Shown here: positions 13,801-19,800 of the stretch, piece by piece | How positions within the stretch are numbered: position 1 is the stretch's first letter | Layout: the number at the start of each line of letters is the position of its first letter | From: an uncultured Denitrobacterium sp. | Lineage (GTDB): Bacteria > Actinomycetota > Coriobacteriia > Coriobacteriales > Eggerthellaceae | Direction of reading: 5' to 3' | Assembly: GCA_905236045.1 (NCBI GenBank) | Contig: CAJOOG010000045.1 | Span: 1 to 46,942 of the forward strand | DNA length: 46,942 nt | Position numbers and translations under genes: made by a program | The notes under the pieces: generated by a model | Told to the model about the DNA's origin: nothing | Databases searched by the model: none | What the model saw: only the letters and a program-made list of their open reading frames with translations

Positions 13801-16800
13801 TGGCCGTGTTGACGTACTGGCCGTCGAAGGAGACGAGGTTGGTGAGGCCTTGGAACCAGCCGTGCATGTTGGCGGGAGCTATCATGCCGGCGGTGGCAAT
13901 GGAGGTGATGCGCCCGAGGGCGGCTTCGGTGGTGCTGTAGGTGCTGTTGGTGAGAGGGGCGATCCAGGGGAGTTCGTAGGTGGCGCTGCCGCGGTACTCC
14001 TGCACGACCTTGTTGCTGGCGCCGCTGTCCGCCCCAATGGTGAGCAGGCCGGCATTGGCATCGGAGAGGGCGAAAGTCCACCACGTGTTCACGGGGTTGC
14101 TTTCGAAGCGGCCGCCCAGACGCGTGTCGTCCCACTCGTAGGTATAGGTGGTGGAGGGACGCGCGGCGCTCTGCGCATAGCGGGCGGCGAGTTTAGCGGT
14201 GCTGTCGAACCAGGTCTCGGAACCCGCCACGGTGAGCACCCACATGCCTACGGTAGCCTGGCGCGAGTCTATATTGTCGAGGGCCGTGGCATCGAGCAGG
14301 GTGTTCTGGCTGGCGGTTATCTCCGAGATGCTCGAAGCGCCGCTGAACATGTTGGAGCGGTCGGGCACGCTCTGACGCACCCCTGTCGCGACAGTGGCCA
14401 TATCCCAGTTTGCGAGGTCGACGATTCGAAGAGCGCTGTCGCCCGCGAACAAGTTGGCGAAGCCCGTGGTGGCGGATACGTTCATGTTCGACCCGTCGAA
14501 GGTCCGAAGCGCCATGTAGCCGGCGAACCAGTTGTCGAGGTCGGCGACGGCCACCTGGTTGTACGTGGTAACGGTTTCGATGTAATTGCCGCCGCTCGCA
14601 GCAGCCGTCTTCACCGCAAGGCCGGCACCCAGCCACGGCAGGCTGTTGCTAGTGCTGGAGGCCTCCGTCTCGGAGATGGTCTTGCCGAAGGAATTGGTGG
14701 ACGCATCGTCCGCGCCGATGGTGAGGGTGTGGGTGGTCCTGTCGTAGGTCCACCAGGTGTTGTCGTTCGCGAAGCGGCCGCGCAGGCTGCCGGAAGCCCA
14801 GGTGTAGATGACGTCTTTGCCTATGAGGTTGCCGGCGCCGGCATAGACTCCCCCGGAAAGCACGTAGCGTGCGGCGATGTTGCTGGTGCTACCGAACCAG
14901 GCGTTATCGCCGTCGCTGTCCACTCCGTCCCAGGAGCCGTCGCGCGGCTGACGCGTCGAGTTGGCATCGGACTGGGAGTTGTTGGTGTAGACGTCGTCGT
15001 TAAAGCCCGTGCCGGTGAGCACGTTGTAGCAGCCGAGCCTGAGGCTGGTAAGCCCGGTGCAGCCGTAGAGCATGTCGGTGAGAGTATCGTTTGCGTTCAT
15101 CCTCCAACCGGAGATGTCAAGCGAGCTCAATGCGCGGGCGTTCTTGAAGGCGTAGCTGAAGTCGTCCACCGTCGTGTCCGTATCCCAGTCATCGATGCCC
15201 GTGATGGTCGAAAGTGTGCCGTTCGCGCTGTCGAAGGCAAGCAAGCTCGCGATGCTCGTGGTGCGGGAGGTGTCGATGCCCGCACCGTTGAAGCTGATGA
15301 GCGAGGTGTAGTTCGCGAACCAGTTAGCCAGGTTCAGCGGTTGAATCCCGGCGGCAGCGGAGGTGACCACATGCCGCACGAGGCTGACCGTGTTGGACCT
15401 GCCGCCCAAAGCCGCCGTCCAAGGTAGGTTGACGGTGCTGTCGGTGGCAGCCGCGTCCTGGGTTTCCGCGACGGTGAGGTCGCCCGCCTGATCGTCGGAC
15501 CCGAGGGTAAGCGTATAGTTCGCGTAGGTCCACCAGGTATTGTCGTTGGCGAAGCGGCCGCGCAGGTTGCCGGAGTCCCAAGTGTAGACGAAGGCGCCCG
15601 CGGTGCTTCCCTCGGCGTTCTTCGCGGCCGGATAGCGAACAGCGATGTTAGAAGTAGAGCCGAACCAGGTATTCGATGCGGCGAGCGCGGCCCGGCCGTC
15701 CCAAGAGCCGGCGGTAACGCCGTGGCTGGCGAGGGTATCGTCGAAGCCGGTCCCTTCCAGGATAACGCCTGCGCCGATGGTAAACGTAGCCAAGGCGGCC
15801 AAGTTGGTGAACATGTCGGTGCGCGTGGCCGTAGCATCCATGTTCCACCCGCTGATGTTGAGCGTCTGCAAGGCCGTGTCACCCGCGAACAAGGATGTGA
15901 AGTCCTCCACAGCCCCCACATCCCAGCTGGAGATGGAGGTGAGCGTGAGCAGGGCCGTATCACCCGCGAAGAGGTTTTTCATGGAGGTGACGCCGCTGGT
16001 ATCCCAGTTGTTGGCCCCGTTGAGCACGTTCAGGCCGCCGACGTTCTGGAACATGGACTCCATGTCGGTGGTTGCGCCGAGATCCCAACCGGAAAGGCCC
16101 GTGACCGTGGCCAACAGCGTGCAGTCGCGGAAGAGGTTCTTCAAGCTGTTGTTCTGCGAGAGGTCGAGCCCCGAGCCATCGAAGGACGTCATGGCATGGT
16201 AGTTGTAGAACCAGCCCTCGAAGTTCGTGGGCTGGAAGTCCTCCCCCGACGCCACGACAACGCCCCTGATGAGATCGAGGTAGCCCGTGCCCGTGCCGAC
16301 GATGCCGATCCAGGGCTGCTGCGCGGCGCTCTCCACGACGGTCTTGTTGGCGCCGAGATCGGTGCCCAGCGAGAGATATCCCGACGTGGAGTCGAAGGCC
16401 CACCAGGCGTTGTCGTTCGAGAAGCGGCCGCCCAGCTGGCCGGACTGCCATACGTAGGTGGCTGCCGCGGAAAGGGACGCCGCGGCGCCCGTGGCCGGGT
16501 AACGGTCGACCAGGTTCTGCGTGGTGCCGAACCACGGGTCGGTGGCAAGCGCATCCGTGCGCTTCCAGGTGCCCAGCTTGGACCCGCGCTCGGAGACCGA
16601 CTCGAGCCCGGTGGACTGCAAGGCGGTGGCGCCGAGAAAGACGTGGCCGTTGACTCTCAACGTGGTGAGCATGCTCAGGCCGCTGAACATGTTGGTGCGC
16701 GTGGCGGATGCGGGCATAGCCCAGCCGGAGATGTCGAGCGTGGCCAGGTTGACGGCGCCCGCGAACATGGACTCGAAGGTGGCCGCCGCACTTACATCCC

Positions 16801-19800
16801 ATTGTGCGAGCGCGTCGATGACCAGCAAGTCGATGGCGCCGGAGAACATGGAGGAGAAATCCTTCACATGGCTGCTCTTGTTGGACCACTGCTCCAAGCC
16901 AGCCAAGCTCTGCAGGCCCTCGCAGCCCTGGAAGAGATAGGACAGGTCGGTGATGTCCGTTATGTCCCAATACTGCAGGCCGGTGAAGGAGGAGAACGAG
17001 CGGTCGCCGGCGAAGAAGCGCGCGAGGGACTTCTCGCCGTTCTGCGCGACGACGGCCGTGACGTCCATGCCGGTTCCGTCGAAGGTGGAGAGGTTCACGT
17101 AATTCGCGAACCAGCCTTCGGGATGCTCCGGCAGGACCGGATAGTCGGAGGAGCTCTCGAAGACCACACGGTAGATGGTGCCGAGCTTGTCCGAGCCGAT
17201 AACGCTTATCCACGGCAATTCATTAGCGCGCTCCGTGACCACACGGCTCGCAGAGGTAGAGCCGATGCCAATGGTGAGCAGGCCGGCGGAACCATCCGAA
17301 CCGGGATCGAACTTCCACCACACGTTGTCGTTGGTGAAACGTCCGGAGAGCATGCCCTGGGACCATACATATATATAGGTGCCCACGGCATTGGATGCCG
17401 TGCCGCTTGCCGCGGTGATATCGGGGTAGCGCGCGGTGAGGTTGTCGGAGGAGCCGAACCAGGCGGAGTCGCTGGTCTGCCAGCTGCCATCGGTGGGCGT
17501 GCGATCGGTAAGCATGTCGCTGATGCCCGCGCCCGTGAGGATGACGCCGTCGGTGAAGGTAAGGGTGGCGAGCGCCTTGCAGTTCGCGAACATGCCGGAG
17601 CGCGTGCTGTCCGCAGCGCCCGTGGGCATCTGCCAGTCGGTAAGGTTGACCGTGGCGAGGCGAATGTCGCCAGAGAACAGGTCCACGAAGGAAGAGCATG
17701 TCGACACGTCCATATCGACGCCGTTGAAGGTGCGCAAATAGCTGTGCCCCTGGAACCAGTTCTGCAGCGTCGTGGGGGCGATCAGGTAGGTAGTCGTATT
17801 GCCGGACCCGGCATCGGTGTATGTGGCAGCCTGCGCCACGATCGTGGTGACGTAGCCTTGGGTGGTGACGCTGAACCAGGGCATCTGGCTGCCAGCCGCC
17901 ACATTGAGCGTGACCGCATTCGAGGCCGAGGTGCCACGCCCATAGTCGACGCCGATGGTGACGGTGTTGCTGGCGTACCTCCACCAGGCATTGTCGTTGC
18001 CGGAGAAACGGGCGCCGAGTTGGTTGGCCGTCCAAGTATAGGTAGCGGTGTCGATTCCACTGGCGATGAAGACGGTGGCGCCGAAGGAGGAGTTGTTTGC
18101 GCCGAGCGGATAGCGGGCGACGAGGTCGTTGGTGGTGCCGAACCACGGGTCCTCGCTCGCGCCCGCATCGGTGCGGGTCCACGTGCCGTCCGTGGCGCCA
18201 TGGCGCGTGAGAGCGTTGCTGAGGCCCGAACCGCCGAGGACCATGCCGGCGGTAAGAGTGATGGTGTAGAGGGCGGTGCAGTTGTAGAACAGAGAGGAGC
18301 GGTCCGCACCCGAGAGGGACTGCCAACCCGTAAGGTCCACCGTGGAGAGGAGCGTGTCTCCGGAGAACAGGGAGGCGAAGCTCGATACGGAGGAGACATC
18401 CATGCCCGAACCGTCGAAGGACTGCAGCGCCTTATGATCCTGGAACCATGCCGCCAGAGTCGTCGGCGCGATCTTGCCGGCCGAGCCTTGGGTGGTGACG
18501 ACGCGGACGATGGATTCGGAACCGACGGAGACGAGCCAGGGAAGGTCGGCAGCGTTAACGGTAAGTGTGAGATCAGCCGCCGTGGCATCGTCAGCTACAT
18601 ATATAGTAAGGGTTCCATACGTCTCGTCGAAGCTCCAGAGAATCTTGGAGTTCGTCTGAATAGGCGCCTCGAAGAAGAACTTGTATTTTCTCGCCGTGGC
18701 ATCGGAGGCGATTTTCGCAATCAGATTCGTCGTACTTCCGATCGTCGTGAGGCCGTCGTCCGTTTTCCATGTACCGGCCGTCTCGCCGAGGCTCACTGCC
18801 CCACCGAAAATGGTCGTGTCGCTGTTAACGGTAACCGTGCTGGGAATCACAACGGTCCGCAGAGCGGATTTCCCGTCGGTGGCGATGTTGAACATGTTGG
18901 TGCGAGTCGTGGCCCCTTGCGTGTTCCAGTCCGCGATGTTCAATTCCTTCAGGCTCGAGCATCCGGAGAACATATTCGCGAAAGTCGTTCCGGCGGAGAC
19001 GTTCCAAGTGTTGATGCCGTCTATCGTCTCGAGTTTGATGCATCCGCTGAAGAGTCCCGAAAAGTCGGTGCAGCCCGAAACGTCCAATCCGGACAGGTCG
19101 ACGTAGAGCAAGTCGGCATAGCCGCTGAACCAATTGTTCAAAGTGGCGGGGCGAATCTTCGTGCCATTGTTCGCCTTGACATAAACCTCGTGAATGAGGG
19201 CGGAGCCGACGGAGCCTTTCCAACTGAGATTGGTGTCTTTGTTGGTGCTATCGAGAGTGGTGTCTCCCGTCGTGCTGACGATCGTAATCGTCAGTCGATA
19301 ATTGCTCGCATCGTAGGCCCAAGTGATGTTGCTGTTGTTGCGCATCGCTCCGCTGTCCGCCTGAGCCTTCAAGACGATGTCGCTTTCGCTTACGCCCTGA
19401 GCCGAAATCGAAGCAACGGTTTCAATGGAATCTGCGGCAGCTGAATTCCCAGTAGTCTGCTGGGACTTAGCAGCTTCTTCCGAAGCGCCTTGCTGTATAT
19501 AGGTAAGGAACTCTTGCACGTCCGTCTCTTCCCCATCGACTGATGAAGAGGATTCGCTCGCCGCATCCTCATCCGAACCCCCTACATATATATAAGTAAG
19601 GGAGTCGCTCGGAGCATCAGCAGAAGAGTAGCGCGCAATCAAATCTTTCGTGCTGCCGGAGAAGTTCGAGCCGTCAGTCCAAACGGCCTCGGTCTCATCG
19701 GAAGAAGCCTGCGCATTGAAACCAGACTCGGCAAGATCGAAACCGACAGGAATTCCTAGTAGTTTAATAGAGTTTACATCCTGGAACATGTTGGCGACGG

